A DNA stretch of 64,000 bases from Saxidomus purpurata (taxonomy: Eukaryota; Mollusca; Bivalvia; Venerida; Veneridae). Shown here piece by piece: positions 45,058-59,500 of this stretch. Each line of letters opens with the position of its first letter. Position 1 is the first letter of the stretch. Position numbers and translations under genes: made by a program. Under the pieces are notes generated by a model. It was not told where the DNA came from, did no database searches, and saw only the letters and a program-made list of their open reading frames with translations. The stretch lies in the NCBI GenBank assembly GCA_022818135.1, contig JAFMSR010000009.1, forward strand, positions 31,230,984 to 31,294,983, written 5' to 3'.

Positions 45058-45233
45058 CTATAGTGGAACAGCAGATCAGAGACATTTACACAAACCTTGT
45101 CCCTTGGATAACAGATGAGCAGACACTTCTGGAGCAAGCGTTTAAGACATTCCCAGCTAACACACCAGACCGTTGGGAGAGAATAGCCCGAGACTGTACC
45201 AGCAAAAAGTAAGAGAGACTGCATGAAGAGATA
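45058..45233 (+). pseudogene. DNAJC2: Broken exon resembling the second SANT domain of DNAJC2 (zuotin/MPP11)
   Basis: The plus strand has a strong acceptor TTGTTGTTTTGTTACAG, then [20 protein letters not shown] and [20 protein letters not shown]. This matches the SANT/Myb-like helix near the C-terminus of DNAJC2, a ribosome-associated J-protein. After ERIA an extra base (about 45187-45190) shifts the frame; the continuation [14 protein letters not shown] in the next frame, ending in a stop, is what the family would have. The upstream splice site shows it came by DNA-level duplication, not retrocopying. No J domain or other DNAJC2 exon was seen nearby. A consensus sequencing error cannot be excluded. 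Confidence 0.65.
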
Positions 45234-47140
45234 AGTAAAGTATGTTACTTAAGTAAAAGTACAAAGTTTAAGACCCAGTATTGATCATAACACTTTGATT
45301 GAGAAAGTTTGTAGTTTCGTACCAATGACTAGGGATAATTCTAGACTGCAAAAAAGGGCAATACGCCCTCAAAAAAGGGCACGGTGCACTCAGGCAGGAG
45401 CAGGGTTTTTTGCATGTTTGAACATTAAGGTATTTGAAAATACCCTCTAAACTTTTCTTCCAGAAGAATGAAACACTTTAGTATAATAAAAATGATCTTT
45501 TATTATGCCAAGAGATGCTTCACCACGGATTTTAATTTGTTTCTACATCTTTCATTATGAGGGCTACAAGAAAATGGCAGCAGGGGACAAGAAAGGGCAG
45601 CAGGGGGGGGGGGGGAAGGCAGGGTGCAGCACCCTGCTAAAACGCTCTAGAAAAGAAGTACAATATTTACTTAATAAAATCTTAAACAAACATTTAACCC
45701 AAAGAGGAAAATTGTATGCCACACCATATGATTTACATCTCTGACTAAATTGACAATTGTATTCCAGCTAGCTGAAAGTGCAAACAGTATCCACTTTCTT
45801 AAATCAAGACTATTAATATGAAGTAATAAGATGAATAAAATACACATTGGCTTTGCTGTAATACTCTCATGAAGATTATGAAATCAGAGTTTTAGTTTTG
45901 AAAGTGCTTTGACATTTAGGTACTCTACCAAGCTATTTCAAAATCAAAGTTGTAACTTCCTTTTCATGATTGATTTTTATGACTATTTTAGGTCTGGAGT
46001 TCATATTTGAAGCCTACTAGTACACAGAGTATCTGTTAGGAACAAAGAAGTACATCTTGTTATTGGTTTTCCCAACTATCTTCAAACCGGACTTCCCAAA
46101 GGTCAACAAGAAAGTGATTGCACTTCTATGATTTTGGAAGCTTAATAAGGCAGTGATTGTTTGCTGTGTTGTCCATTTGAGTCAGCTGAGAGATGGTTGC
46201 TAAGCTAAGCTTATAAAAGATCCAAAATTTCGTGATTTTTATATGCTCGTCCATGGACAGAACACCTGTGGCTCTTGGTGTCATCCACAAACATTGCCTG
46301 GTCTCTTATTCGATGAATTTACATCAGATCTTTACAAATCTTCAGAATGTTTGTTGACATGATATCTTCGCCAAGTTGGATAACCAAACAAAGTAAGGTC
46401 ACCCCACATTTTTCAAAAACGTCGCAGATATTGCTTTAAAACGTACACTACTTATTAACCATCATGACCTCTTATCAACAGACAGGAGTACATAAATCAT
46501 CGATGGGTTTTGTCAGAATTATGAGCCTTTTTTGAATTTAGTAAATACTATTAAATTGATTCTGGGTAACATCTACCTATGACATATTGCTGTGAAACGT
46601 GCAATACACCTGTTTGCATCATAACCCCAGATAATTCTGCCAAGAGTTGTTTTGATAAAAGTCCTTTATTGACTTGATATCTCAGTTAAGTTTTTTCGTG
46701 CTTTGAAAGTTGTAATACTTGTGTATCATCATACATGTAACACCGATCTGTAAGCAAGAGCTGACAAAAGTAGTACATTGTTTATCACTTACCAATTTAA
46801 GTATTAATTTGAAAATTTGCTGTAGTATCCAGGGGTATCAAACAATTAAGTTAGAACTCTCTATTCAATATTTTGGTACTAACGGCCTTTGTTTATGCTT
46901 GAAAATACACAGAAGTTTGTTTTGCCTTTTGCTGCCAAAAGTTTTGATTAATTGACAAGCACTGGACTTAATCGAGCACACTGTCTTACGGACGAACAGA
47001 TCTTGTATTGGAACGAGGAGGAGTCACCTTTTACAATGATTCTTTGTTTTATGGAAGACGATTGTTTCTTGGATACATTATTCAAACATTTTGTTCGACT
47101 GCATAAATTGGCCTTCAGAACTAAAAATGCTAAAATCTTT
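45234..47140. other. Intergenic stretch, no gene recognised
   Basis: Contains a G-run at about 45603-45616 within a GGGCAGCAGGG-rich stretch and a related AAAAAAGGGCA block at 45345-45400. A 79-codon frame across the G-run is composition-driven and not supported. Nothing else was assigned. Confidence 0.5.
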
Positions 47141-47149
47141 AAAAGAAAT

Positions 47150-47680
47150 CGCATCTTTAGCAAGTGGGCCAATTTCAGTGAAACTTCAAAGGATTGTATT
47201 TTGGATCAGTGGGTGAAAGGTCAAGGTCACAGTGATCAAACTTTTGAAAATCCTTTCCAATTAATATCTTAAGATCTGTATCATCAACAGTATTCAAACT
47301 TTAACGGAAAATTGGTCTCGCTGAGTATACAGATCCTATTGTTGTTTTGGGCAGTAGGTCAAAGGGCAAGGTCACAATGACCTCCGTTTACTTTTTCTTA
47401 ATAATATTCTACAGGTCACAACTGACATTTGACTTTCATGAAACTTGCTCAGAAGGTTGCATGCAACCTGTGGACGATCTTATCGTATTTTGAGTCAGTG
47501 GGTCAATAGTCAAGGTCACAGTTACCCGAGGTTTGAAAATAATTTCCGCTTAATATTTTGAGATCTAATTATCAACAACAGTCTTGAAACTTCATAGGTT
47601 GATTGTTCTTGGTGATTTGATGATCCATGCTGTATTTGTGGTCAGTGGGTCAAGTTTAAGTGAACTCTTTTAAGCTTTTC
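47150..47680. repeat. Tandem 'ggtcaaggtcac' repeat, period about 150 bp
   Basis: AGTGGGTGAAAGGTCAAGGT, AGTAGGTCAAAGGGCAAGGT and AGTGGGTCAATAGTCAAGGT start successive diverged units, each with an ATTAATATCTTAAGATCT-like segment. A common mollusc-type repeat; noncoding. Confidence 0.65.
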
Positions 47681-48704
47681 CTTAAACATAGTACAATGCA
47701 ACTTGCATGTACGGACTGAAGATTCAAAGTGCTGATTACACTAACGGTGACAGCGAGATTTACCTCAAGGTTTTCACTGTGTACACATACAAAAAACCGC
47801 ATGGAATTAACATTCTTCTACTGGTAAACTTTTAATTCTTAAGCAATATTCACAAAAACGTTCTTCCCTTTGTATGTTGGTATATCGACTCGTTTCTATG
47901 TTAAAATTGTAACTTGAACAACTGAATCTTGCCAGTGCATTTACATGAATATGGTATATCAACTTGTAAATAAGTGACTGCATCTATTAGAAGAATTTAT
48001 CTGTTCATGTCATCGATGCGTTTTGCAATGGGTCAACCTTTGTTATAGTATACTTAAGGATAAAGTTCTGTCCGGTTCAAAATTGTTTAATTAAATTTTA
48101 ATTGTACATTGCTTTTAATTTTCTATTTGCAAATTCATGTTTTGAGACTACTTGCTACATTACAAGGTGTAAAGAATTCTATACAAAAGCATTCAATCAA
48201 CCGTGACGGCATAAACCATGCATTTCACATTTATCTAAGTATTGTGTAAATGAAGCTTATAATCACACAAATTTCAAGTGATTTTTGTTACCAAAGGATA
48301 GTCCCATTGAAAGACGTAAAAATTTAGACAAATACTCAACATATGTTGTTATTACGAGGCTTTCAAGATAGAAAAAATTGCGCGTTTTATGTCGGGTGGA
48401 GGACAGTGAGCATACAACACATGTTGCAAGTGCGTTAAACGCCCACGTCACGAACATTGAAAATATGTTAATTGACTCGAAAATGATGATATTCTTATGC
48501 TTTCTAATTATGAACAAAATATCCATTTTCAGTTTTTGTATTTCTTTAATAATACCGGACAGAACTTTTGTCCTTAAGTATATATTTATACAAAGCTTGA
48601 TATCTGCACCTTGAGAGACCCATACAAATCCAAAGCCATAACTAAACAATATATACTGACACAAAAAAGAAACTGTGCATTTGTGTAATAATTATCTGAC
48701 GTGC

Positions 48705-48859
48705 CGTTGCCACCTTCGGCCTGCCGGATCGTGGAAGATCTCTAACGCTTCCATTTTCACGGTGACGTTGTCGAATGTTCGTGGTGGTATTTCTGTGGCA
48801 GTTAAACTGTCTAGCGACGTCAGAGACGCTGACGCTGGATGCAAGTTGAATTCATTCAT
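48705..48859 (-). pseudogene. Tc1-like transposase helix-turn-helix relic, C copy
   Basis: Same RHRENGSVRDLPRSGRPKVA segment as at 2845-3006. A 16-base deletion lies just upstream of it in the reading direction. Confidence 0.58.
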
Positions 48860-49289
48860 TTTCTTAAAGCTGTGGCATCTAGTTAATGAGTGAAATTCAA
48901 ATGTACTGTGATTTAATTATTGCATAGCCAGTAAAGATAGCGGTCAGTGACAATTTGTACTTGTTAACATGTTGCACGGGTAGCACACGCAAAAGACATC
49001 CTCGTGCTTAAATATTGGGTAAATTATTGCAGTGTATAGAATATCTTTTTGTTACCCATGATAGTAAAATCTATCTTTTTAAACTTAGAAACGAAAAGGT
49101 TACGCTCAATATTAAAGTGCACAGTTTCTTTTAGGGGTCAGTATATTTTTAACATTCTTCTTTACACATGTATTACAACCAATATCATCTTACTGTTTCA
49201 GCACTTAGTAATTATGTTTGGGGATCTATTATCAGCCATATGAAGAAGTTTGCACCAATATTAATACAATTTGTAAAGTAAGTAATACA

Positions 49290-49828
49290 TAAAGGTCACC
49301 TACCACATTCTCCCAGTGCCATACTAGTTTTAGTAGTATTAACTCCGAAGAGCTTCTTGCAGAATTTGTTATTTACAGACTCTATATAATTTCTGAGTAA
49401 TGAGAGCCCCAAATTTGTGATCCATAGCACAGTATTGGTTTCATCATACAATAAAACAGTTTAAACATTTCTCTAGTTTCTGTTGAACTGAGTCAAATGA
49501 CAGGTTGGGTGTGAAAACTAAACCCATGTGTTTAAGAACGATATGATTTTAACAGACCCCTGATAAAACCATCGTTCATTTTTTCTTAGCGCACCACCGT
49601 TTATTTCAGTATTGTCCAAATTAACTTCCATGCCTGTACGTATACAAAATTCATTCAGAAGAATTAATTGTTGCTGTAATCGTACAACTGTTTCAGCGCA
49701 GTTTGCAACATTATCTGCACAAAGTAAGCATAGGATATCTGGTATATGTACCGCAAATGCATTTTTCCCTTCAAAGTAAAACAGTCCCAAGAAACCATAT
49801 ACACAAATGTATTTAAAAAAATACAAGG
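49290..49828 (-). pseudogene. LINE reverse transcriptase relic, C copy
   Basis: Near-identical to 3440-3975; the ADD box here reads LLCADNVANCAETV, so the second catalytic aspartate is lost. Confidence 0.72.
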
Positions 49829-50152
49829 TGTGACACTTTATGAACTTTATATTTTTTACTTGTCATATTAATTTTAAGGTTGAAATAACGACAACTGGTA
49901 CATGTAAATCTTTGCTTTAATGAAATGTATTAATAAAATTTACAATCAATAAAAAATTCGTACTGGCCTCAGAGGCGTGTTTTGCATGAACATATTTGGT
50001 TTTCATACTGAGTGGGTATGTATTTGATGAAAAATCATTTTTGATATTTATATTAAGTGTCTAGTAAAATGAAAGATATCAGTACTACTAGTATAATATA
50101 CATGTTTGCTTATGATTATCGTTTACATGAAACGTCTTGCTATTTCTTGTTC

Positions 50153-50565
50153 TCATTCATTAGGAATAACCAAGACTCCAGTAAATGATGTGCTATAGTC
50201 ATTATAAAAGTAGCTTGGAACACCATATACTACTACATAATCGTTTTTGTTTAGGTGGAAGTTTCCAGCTACACTCAGAGAGTAACTTCCGTAATCCACG
50301 TGATCATCATGTGTATCATCAGGATTAGACAGCAGCCGAAGTCTATTTACATTATTTACTCGTAAATAAGCAGAGATAAAGTCAATGTCTTTTCTTATTT
50401 TTGTCAGAGTTACAGCAATATTATAAATTCCGGGAATTTTACAGGTGAATCTGCCTGTGCTGGTGTTGTAGCCTCCTTCAATGTTCAAGTATGTATTCGG
50501 AAATCTAATGACATCGTTCGACCTCCCACCGGTACAACCGTATGCCGTGAACGCTACCTTGTGAT
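50153..50565 (-). CDS. Gene C exon 4: C1q domain and stop
   Basis: Same frame and length as gene A exon 4, with seven base and two residue differences (GGRS for GGTS; DFISA for DSISA). The C1q signature is complete. Confidence 0.93.
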
Positions 50566-53500
50566 CTGTAAAATAGTTGTTCAAAGTGTTACAGCAAAAT
50601 GTATACAATCCATTATACATGTAATGTATGTAACCCGTGATTTCACTAAAAACAATTTAGAATAAATAAGACTATTTTATGCCGTCGTTGCACTATATAT
50701 TTTTTATTTTGTAAGATGTTTTTCAGTTTGTATAACGCTAGATTGCTCTAATAATTCTCTGTTTTACTTAATGAAGCAGAGTGAGCTATCCAACACAAGA
50801 TTACTAAATTAAATACTTTCCTAAAAGCAAACGTTTTCTAAAGATTCATTATTACACTTCAGAAATACATTTTCTTGTGAAGTATATACATTTTTATCAC
50901 TACCGTTCCAGAAAACATTTAAACACAATTACATTCACTCAAAATAGATTAAAGCATGTGCCGTATTCGGATTTCAATGTGAAGTTTGTGGGAAACATAT
51001 ATTAATATATTGTTTGGCGTATTTTACATTTTGTACAAGCCAGCTGAAATCTGAAATTATTTTCACTTTCAATGCTCCATAACCTCGATATAAAAATATA
51101 AACATAGATCTATACCATAAGTGTACGTTCTGATTTTGTTGTACATTATAAAACATATTAATAAATTATGCGTGTATATACCAGGACATGCATTTTTGTT
51201 ACAGAGCATAATCTGTTCTGAACTACCGTCACAAAACCTCCCAAGCATTGATGGTCTAGGATTTTTACATGTTCGCAGTCGACTTTGTACGCCTGCTCCA
51301 CAACTGTCACTGCATGAACCCCAGCTGCCCCAGCTTGACCAACCACCGTCTGCACAAATAAAATAAGACAGTGAAGAAGGCTCACTTTAGATGATGATTA
51401 TTATGTGTGTAACTCTTTTAACAAATTATTGCTTAGTTTCGAGTTATTATGTCCTTCCATGATGTTGGATTGTCATACTTTTTGCCATAAACTAAAACAT
51501 ACGTATATCGTGAAAGACACAATTCCTTTGTTTTTATAAACTAGAATGTGTTTATTAAGATAGAGCACTTTTAAAGGCATTTTGCACTTTTTGGAACGGT
51601 TGTCGAAAGACAGCTGTTCCAAATCCAACAATCTTACAGTCCAACCAATTTATTAACGGATTTTGGAGTTACTACGGAACAATGCATCTTAATTGCCGTC
51701 CTTGGACCGATTAGTATAAATCCAAGAATTTTTTTTTTCATTTTTTATCATCCACATCCACATCCAATATTAATATTTATATATTCCTATTTATGTTAAT
51801 CGGAAATTTCTTTAGTATTTGTACAGTAAAATACAACCTGCAATATTACATTTTGCGTATCAGGTGAATTAGCTCAATCGTGTAAGCTGTACCAATATGT
51901 TTATTCATATAATAAGACTACTGTATTAGGCTGCTTTTAGAAGGTGAGTTTTTTTATTTACTTTTTATGAGATAGCAAGCCCATTTAGTGTTTGTGTTCC
52001 ATCTGTGCTCGTGAAGTTGCACGGCTGACTTAACTAAAGTTCTCCAGTTCTGACTGACAGTAGTTTCTCCAAACTGAACTCAAGCTATTTTGCACATCAA
52101 TATTCATTTACTAGACATCTGCTTCATCTTGTGTTCACATCTTAACGTTTTGAATTTGAGCAGTTCAGTCTCTTGGAGTTAAGCATTTCAAATCTCACTG
52201 AGCATCTGTACCAAACTTCACAAAATTATTGAGTGAACATTTTCACGTTTTAGGGTAAACATTTAGTATTTAATAGATAAGAGTTGAAACGTATTAACCA
52301 TTTATAATCAGAGCATTAGATGGGGATGATTAAAATGAAAATTATTCTTTTTTCGTTAAATTTTGCCTTAAAATTGCAAGAATCTTTCCAAGAGAATGAA
52401 TACCAACAACAATATGTTAATTTCATAATTAAAACTTTGACAGTCATTTCTCAATTTATCGTACGACATCACGCGCAATTCGGGGACAAAGTACAAAGAG
52501 TGTGAACCTAAAACGTTTCTTTTATCAAGCTGTTAATTTCAACAGAAACGTTGTCAATAGGCATAAAACTAAAATCTTCAGTAAGAAGAAATATCCACAA
52601 CAAATACTACAGGTAAGAATAGAAAGTTCTAATTGTTTCGAGATAAAAAACTGACAGTCAGCGACTTTATATAATTAGGGAACGGTTTGTCGTTCTGTCT
52701 GACTTCAAAATCAAACGATCAAGTTAAAATGGTAGAAAAAGATGTTTAGATTTGCCAAGTTGTTCGTTTGAAATAATAGTTAGTCAAACAAGATGACCAC
52801 AGCTATAAACACTTACCTTTCTTTAATATAAACAGTTCACATTTTTACCAAAACAAGGCCGGGATTTTTACATGGACTGTTATATTGAAACTTTGAACGA
52901 AGAACTTGTACAATTTTCGCATAAACGTAAATTTTACAGTAACACGTTAATTTTACAGTAACATTACAATAGAAGAAATACAAAGTCATGAATCCGAAAC
53001 AGTATTATTAAAAATGCTGATAAATCATCTACCATTGTAATGATGAACACCGTGCTGACTATATTGCAGAGGTAAACAGACATCAGTCTAATGAAACATA
53101 GTATTAAAAAGTTGATAAAAATAAGCCCATGTACATTTATAACGTACCTAATGCTTCCATCATATATTAAAGGCATATACGTGCACTATTGACGTTCCAC
53201 TTATACCTAAACCGAGTAAAGTTAAACCCCATAGCAATATAGTAACTTTAGACGTAGCGTCGTTATATACAAGTAATCCACACAATAACGGAATAGATTC
53301 CTGTACGCATGTCCTAAACAAGGATATACATAATACGAATCTGTCAATTGATACTTTAAGCAAACTTATGACTAGTTTTAGAATTAAAAAAATAATTAAT
53401 TATGAGCATTAAGTACAAATAATTGGTACTGTTAAGGACAGACCCATGGCTCCAAGTTATGCTTCCCTGTTTATAGGAAAACTAGAGCAAGAGTTTTTAA

Positions 53501-56500
53501 ACTCGTATACTCTCAAACCATGTGTATGGCTTTGCCTTTTAAATAGCATATTTATGATAAGAGATCATTTCTTAGATGGGTTAGAGGGATTAATCAACTG
53601 CGTTAATTCTGTCCATAATAGTATCAAATTCACTAATATTGTATCTGAAAAATAGCTCGTTCCTTGATGTTGATTTAATGCTGACTGAAAATAATGATGT
53701 GAAACCAAAAACTGGGACCTGTTAAGATTATCTGATAAACAATCTGTTCAGCATGTCTATACGCACTCGCCTGTTGTAGCATTTAAGCGTGCAAAGAATC
53801 TCAAAGATCATCTTCTTAAGACTAAGTTTTCGGCTACTAATAATAAACGTACAGATACATTGTACAAGTAGATGCGAAAGACAAGCTTTAAGATGCAGTT
53901 ATTGTTCTAACATTCATGCATTGTTGATTCTCAAAAATTTAAAAGGTCATAAAATGCTAAATCAGTATCTGTAAAAATCAGGATGAAATGTACATCTAAT
54001 GATGTTATTCACATTTTTACATGTAAGAAATGTAAAATACGCTATGTTTGACAGTCATAACAAAGTCTCCCGACCTATAAATAAACATAGGTTTGATATT
54101 TTATATACACAGCCTGTATAATTTAGCTCTAATGTTGCTCGACACTGTTACGAGTGTGGAAACACGATTAAAGATTTTAGTTGTATGATGTTTCTAGTGA
54201 TATGAGCAGGTTGATAAATGAAACGTTTTAGATTCACACTCTTGATACTTTATTATGGAACGCCACAACTGTCTGATGTTGTCACCTTTCTTTTTGTCTT
54301 GTCCACCCCGTGTCTTATTATGTCAAATTGTTGTGTGATTGTGTCATGAAGACGTGCCATCATGTCAATGAATCATGTGATCTTGTCTATAAAATGTGTG
54401 ATTATGTCAAATGGCCGTGTTGATTTGTCAATGTATGGTGTTGACATGTCCACTATGCGTCTTATTATGTCAAACAAACGTGTCATTATGTTAAAGGGGT
54501 ATGTTATCATGTTCACTAATCATGTGATCTTCTCTTAACAGCGTGTGATTTTGTCAAATGGCCGTGTTGATTTGTCAATGTGTGGTGTTGATTTGTCCAC
54601 TATGTGTCTTATTATGTCAAACAAACATGTCATTATGTTAAAAGAATATGTTATCATGTCCACTAATCATGTGATCTTGTCTATGCAGCGTGTTATTATC
54701 TTGTCTATGCAGCGTGTTATTATGTCAAATGGCCGTGGTGATTTGTCAATGTGTTGTGTTAACTTGTCCACTATGCGTCTTATCATGTCAAACAAAGGTG
54801 TCATTATGTTAAAAGAGCGTGTTATCATGTCAACTTATCATGTGATCTTGTCTATACAGCGTGTTGTTATGTCAAATAGCGTGTTGATCTGTCAATGTGT
54901 GGTGTTAACTTGTCCACTATGCGTCTTATCATTTTAAACAAACGTGTCACTATGTTAAAAGAGCGTGTTATCATGTCTAACTATCATGTTATCTTGTCTA
55001 TACAGCATGTTATTATGTCAAATAGCGTGTTGATTTGTCAATATGTAGTGTTGACTTGTCTACTATGCGTCTGATTATGTCAAACAAACATGTCATTATG
55101 TTAAAAGAGCATGTTATCATGTCCACTTATCATGTGATCTTGTCTATACAACGTATGATTATGTCAATTGGCTGTGTTGATTTGTCACTGTGTGGTGTTT
55201 ACTTGTTAATACCGTATCTTAATACGTCATCTAGCTCAGAATCTTTTGCAAGTCATCCGCCATCTTTGTGGTTTCGCGCCACTTAATCTTGAACAACACC
55301 ATGCAAAATGAACAAGACAACATATCGATTTAACAGGATCAGCCAGTAATGAACATGATAAGACGTCGGGTGCACAAGTCAACATACCGTTTTAACATAA
55401 TGACACGTTTGTTTGAGATAATAAGACGCATAGTGGACAAGTCATCACCACCGATTAACAAATCAACACGGCACTTTAACATAACCACACGCTATATAGA
55501 CAAGATCACATGACGAGTGGACATGATAACATGACCTTTTAACATAATGACATGTTTGTTTGACATAATAAGACGCAAAGTGGACCAGTCAACACCACAT
55601 ATTGACAAATCAACACGGTCATTTGACATAATCACACGCTGTATAGATAGATCATATGATCAGTGGACATGATAACACGCCCTTTTAACATAATGACACG
55701 TTTGTTTGACATAATAAGACGTAAAGTCGACAAGTCAACATCACACATTGACAAATCAACACGACCATTTGACATAATCACACGCTGTATAGGCAAGATC
55801 ACATGATAAGTGGACATGATAACACACTCTTTTAACATAATGACAATTTTTTTGACATAATAAGACCGTAAGTCGACCAGTCAACACCACACATGATAAC
55901 ATGACCCTTTAACATAATGACATGTTTGTTTGACATAATAAGACGCAAAGTGGACCAGTCAACACCACATATTGACAAATCAACACGACACTTTGACATA
56001 ATCACACGCTGTATAGACAAAATTGTATGATTAGTGGACATGATAACCCGCCCTTTTAACATAATGACAATTGTTTGACATAATAAGACCGTAAGTCGAC
56101 CAGTCAACACCACACATGATAACATGACCCTTTAACATAATGACACGTTTGTTTGACATAATAAGACGCATAGTGGACAAGTCAACACCACACACTGACA
56201 AATCAACACGGCTATTTGACATAATCACACAATGAATAGACAAGATCACATAATTAATGGACATGATGAAACGTCTTCCTGACACAATCACACAACAATT
56301 TTACATAATAAGACACGGGGTGGACAAGACAAAAAGAAATATGACAACATAAGACAGCCGTGGCGTTCCATACTTTATCCCCGAAGGGTTTAAATGCGAT
56401 TGCCAAACTCCTTTTCAAAGTTGTATAGACAGTGATATTTAGTTTTGTTTCGTGGTTCTCCCGTTGTTTTAGGGATGAATGATGAGACCCCCAGTAATAT

Positions 56501-59500
56501 TCAGTTCCGTATTTAATGGTTATATTTAAAGTATTATAATCTATGAAACGTCTTCTGCTACATTATGTTTTCTGATTGAATGTACATGTCTTTACAGAAG
56601 ATGTTATAAATAGTTATTTGTCAATACAACTAAGTGTTGCACTACATAATTTCTCTTAAACGCTTACATTTATACATTTATATTGTAACCCTTTATTTTT
56701 GCTTTTAGAAAAGAAATTGTGGAATTTATTTGCTTAATCAGGGGATGGGGGTAGACATTGCATTGCAGCCCTATCACAGTTGGATGACATACTGCAGAGG
56801 TATTCAATTATATTACGACTCCATTTCATTTTTCAAGCTTATTTGTGAAAATTGTGAATGTGGAGTTATACCTATTCTTAAAGTGCACAAATTAGGAATT
56901 TCTTTTATCGTTTATAGGGGTGCGTTCAGATTTATCTTGTGAACAAAAGGTCTTAATGACCGATGTATTTTTTTTTCATTTTTACCTAGTATATTCACAC
57001 TTTTCTCTTCTGCATTTCACTTCTGTGAAAACAAACTCACCTGAACAACCGTCATTTTCACATTGTTTTGTGTCAATTGACTTTCCAGAACAGTCAATAC
57101 CTCCATTTGAAGGTGCTGGATTAATGCAAATCCTCATCCTTGTTTGTGTTCCGTTATTACATGTGACATCACAATTTGACCAGGGTGACCATTGTATCCA
57201 GTTTCCGTCAACTAAATATGATAAAACAATGCAGGTATGACTATGACAGCACAAAGGCAGTGAAAAGCAGCAATAAATGATACTGAAGAAGAAATTGAGA
57301 AATACATTTAATTTCTAGTCTTTCGGCAGTATGAAACGGCAATGATTACATATTTATATAAAGATTAACAAATATTTGAAGTTTATAAACCTTTTACGCC
57401 ATAATAATATAGAGGGCCCATTTATCACTTTGATACACAATTTACACACTGCCCTGGTAATACTTTTATTATTTCACTTATACGAGGGACCTGCAAAAAG
57501 TTTTGTCATTGGGGTTTGATTTCCGAAGGGCAGCATTTTATCAAATTATTTGTATTAAAAAGTATTCACCCTCTACTGAAACACATATTTGTAACCTTTT
57601 TACCGAGTCGTGAGATGCGGCTAGAAAGTCTTCTTTTGGTATATGTTTGAGACACTGATATAAAGCGCTACCAAAAGAACTGTGTTTTGTATTTTTTCCA
57701 GTTCTCGGGTACATTTTAAACGTTGTTTCTTTTGCTCCTCAATGAGCTAATGAGGTACCCACATAGTACAAATCTTTCTTAGGTACAAATGCTTCTTCAG
57801 AATCCCGTTCACGCTGCCTTCTGATGCGCTTGTTCTACTGGCTTTATTTTTCACCGACTTCCACAACAGCCTTTACTGCAGCGATTTTTGCTTTAGGAAT
57901 AGAGGTTTTAGGTTTACCAAGGCGTTCGTCATCTTTTATAGACAATGTCCCAGTTTCAAAAGCTTTATTCAAACTGAATAGTGTATGCGGGGATAAGGAC
58001 TGACGTCTATATATATCACGTAGTTCATTAAATATCTACTTTGCATTTATACCAAGCCTAGTGTGGCATTTTATATAGCTACCTATTTTAGTCTTTCCGT
58101 TCATGTTACAAGATCAGTGTATATGACTGCATATATTTCAGACTTAAATATCTCGGTCGTTTGAAAAGCAATTTGCACGAAATAAATGGGTACCGGTAAC
58201 TGTTGGAAAAAGACTTAATTAGCAATGAAGCATTTGAAAATATACCTGAGATAATACTACGGAATCCCATTTGTGACAAACCTTTTTGTAGGACCCTTGT
58301 ACGAATCATATTTCAGTTTCAATTTAGGGAGATATTTTAAATTTCTCATGTAAATTCTAACGCTTCTAATTGATCAATCTTCAAGAAAGTTTTTTATCAA
58401 TTAAAGAATCATATGCACGTGTTGGAAATCTTCTGACGCTTTTGGGAATAATTGCCCCCTCCCCAAACAAAGTCTAATGTACCCATCTTCGAACTCAAAT
58501 AGTGACCTTGATATTTGAGCTTTGGACACGGGTTCTTGGCGCGGCACTCAATGCTATTGTGAATGGCATTTTGCAAAATGACCTCAAAATTGTTGGATGC
58601 ATTAGTAACTTACAGGCCGGAAAATATATTCGGTCAAAAGGACGGACGCATGCACGCCCAAGCACAAGCACATACACCGAACCAGCATTGTGAAAACTAT
58701 GCCAAGTCACCACAAGCGAGCTTGACATAAACATTGTTACATGGAAAAAGTGAAAATATCATTTGAAATGACAATGACCTTGGTCTTAAAGTGGTAAAAT
58801 TTGATATCGATTTTTGCGGTTTACCAGTTTTGTATAGACATGTGAAGCACTTTATTTTGTGAATTACAGCCATGTAAATATGATAGCTTTATAGTTACAA
58901 CAAATATGCCACCCACAGACACAAAGGCTTTTTTTTTAGATTTCCCGAAAGGCCACTAAGTGTGCCAGTAATGCCATACACTACAACCATTAAGGAACAT
59001 TTTAGTGTAAAAGATATTTTGTTAAAAGACGGGACCCATGTACAAAAAAAATCATTTTACATTTGTAATCTACAAGTAGACATATAAGGAGAAAGGCATA
59101 TTAGTTTTAATTACAGTTATTACTACCTTCTTAGCTAAAATCTTTTAACAATGAAGCAAAATATAAAAATAATTCTGCTGACCTTTGCTTTTTGGAAGTA
59201 CGATCAAAATAATCACAACAATGACTGCAACGAGCAGAACAACAATCACCGCTATAATTACATAGACTGCGTATTTCATCCGGTTTGGTATATCTTCCCA
59301 CTGAAGGCTTCTGCTTGCATTTTGAGTACGATCCGCAAAGGTTTGCTTGGTACATGTACCAAGTCTTAATTTTTCATAATGATTTTCGTTATTTTCAGTA
59401 TCTCCTGAATATGGGGTGGTCGTATATGTAACACTTTCCGTGCTGAATGTAGTATTTACGTATAAATCGGCATCGCTTCGTTTTGTATCACCATGTTTTT

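Noticed and set aside
45505..45744. 79-codon frame across the G-run
   Set aside because: Composition-driven by a homopolymer and GCAGGG repeats; no recognisable domain.
46952..47272. 106-codon plus-strand frame
   Set aside because: Its second half is the common GGTCAAGGTCAC repeat and its first half has no recognisable motif.
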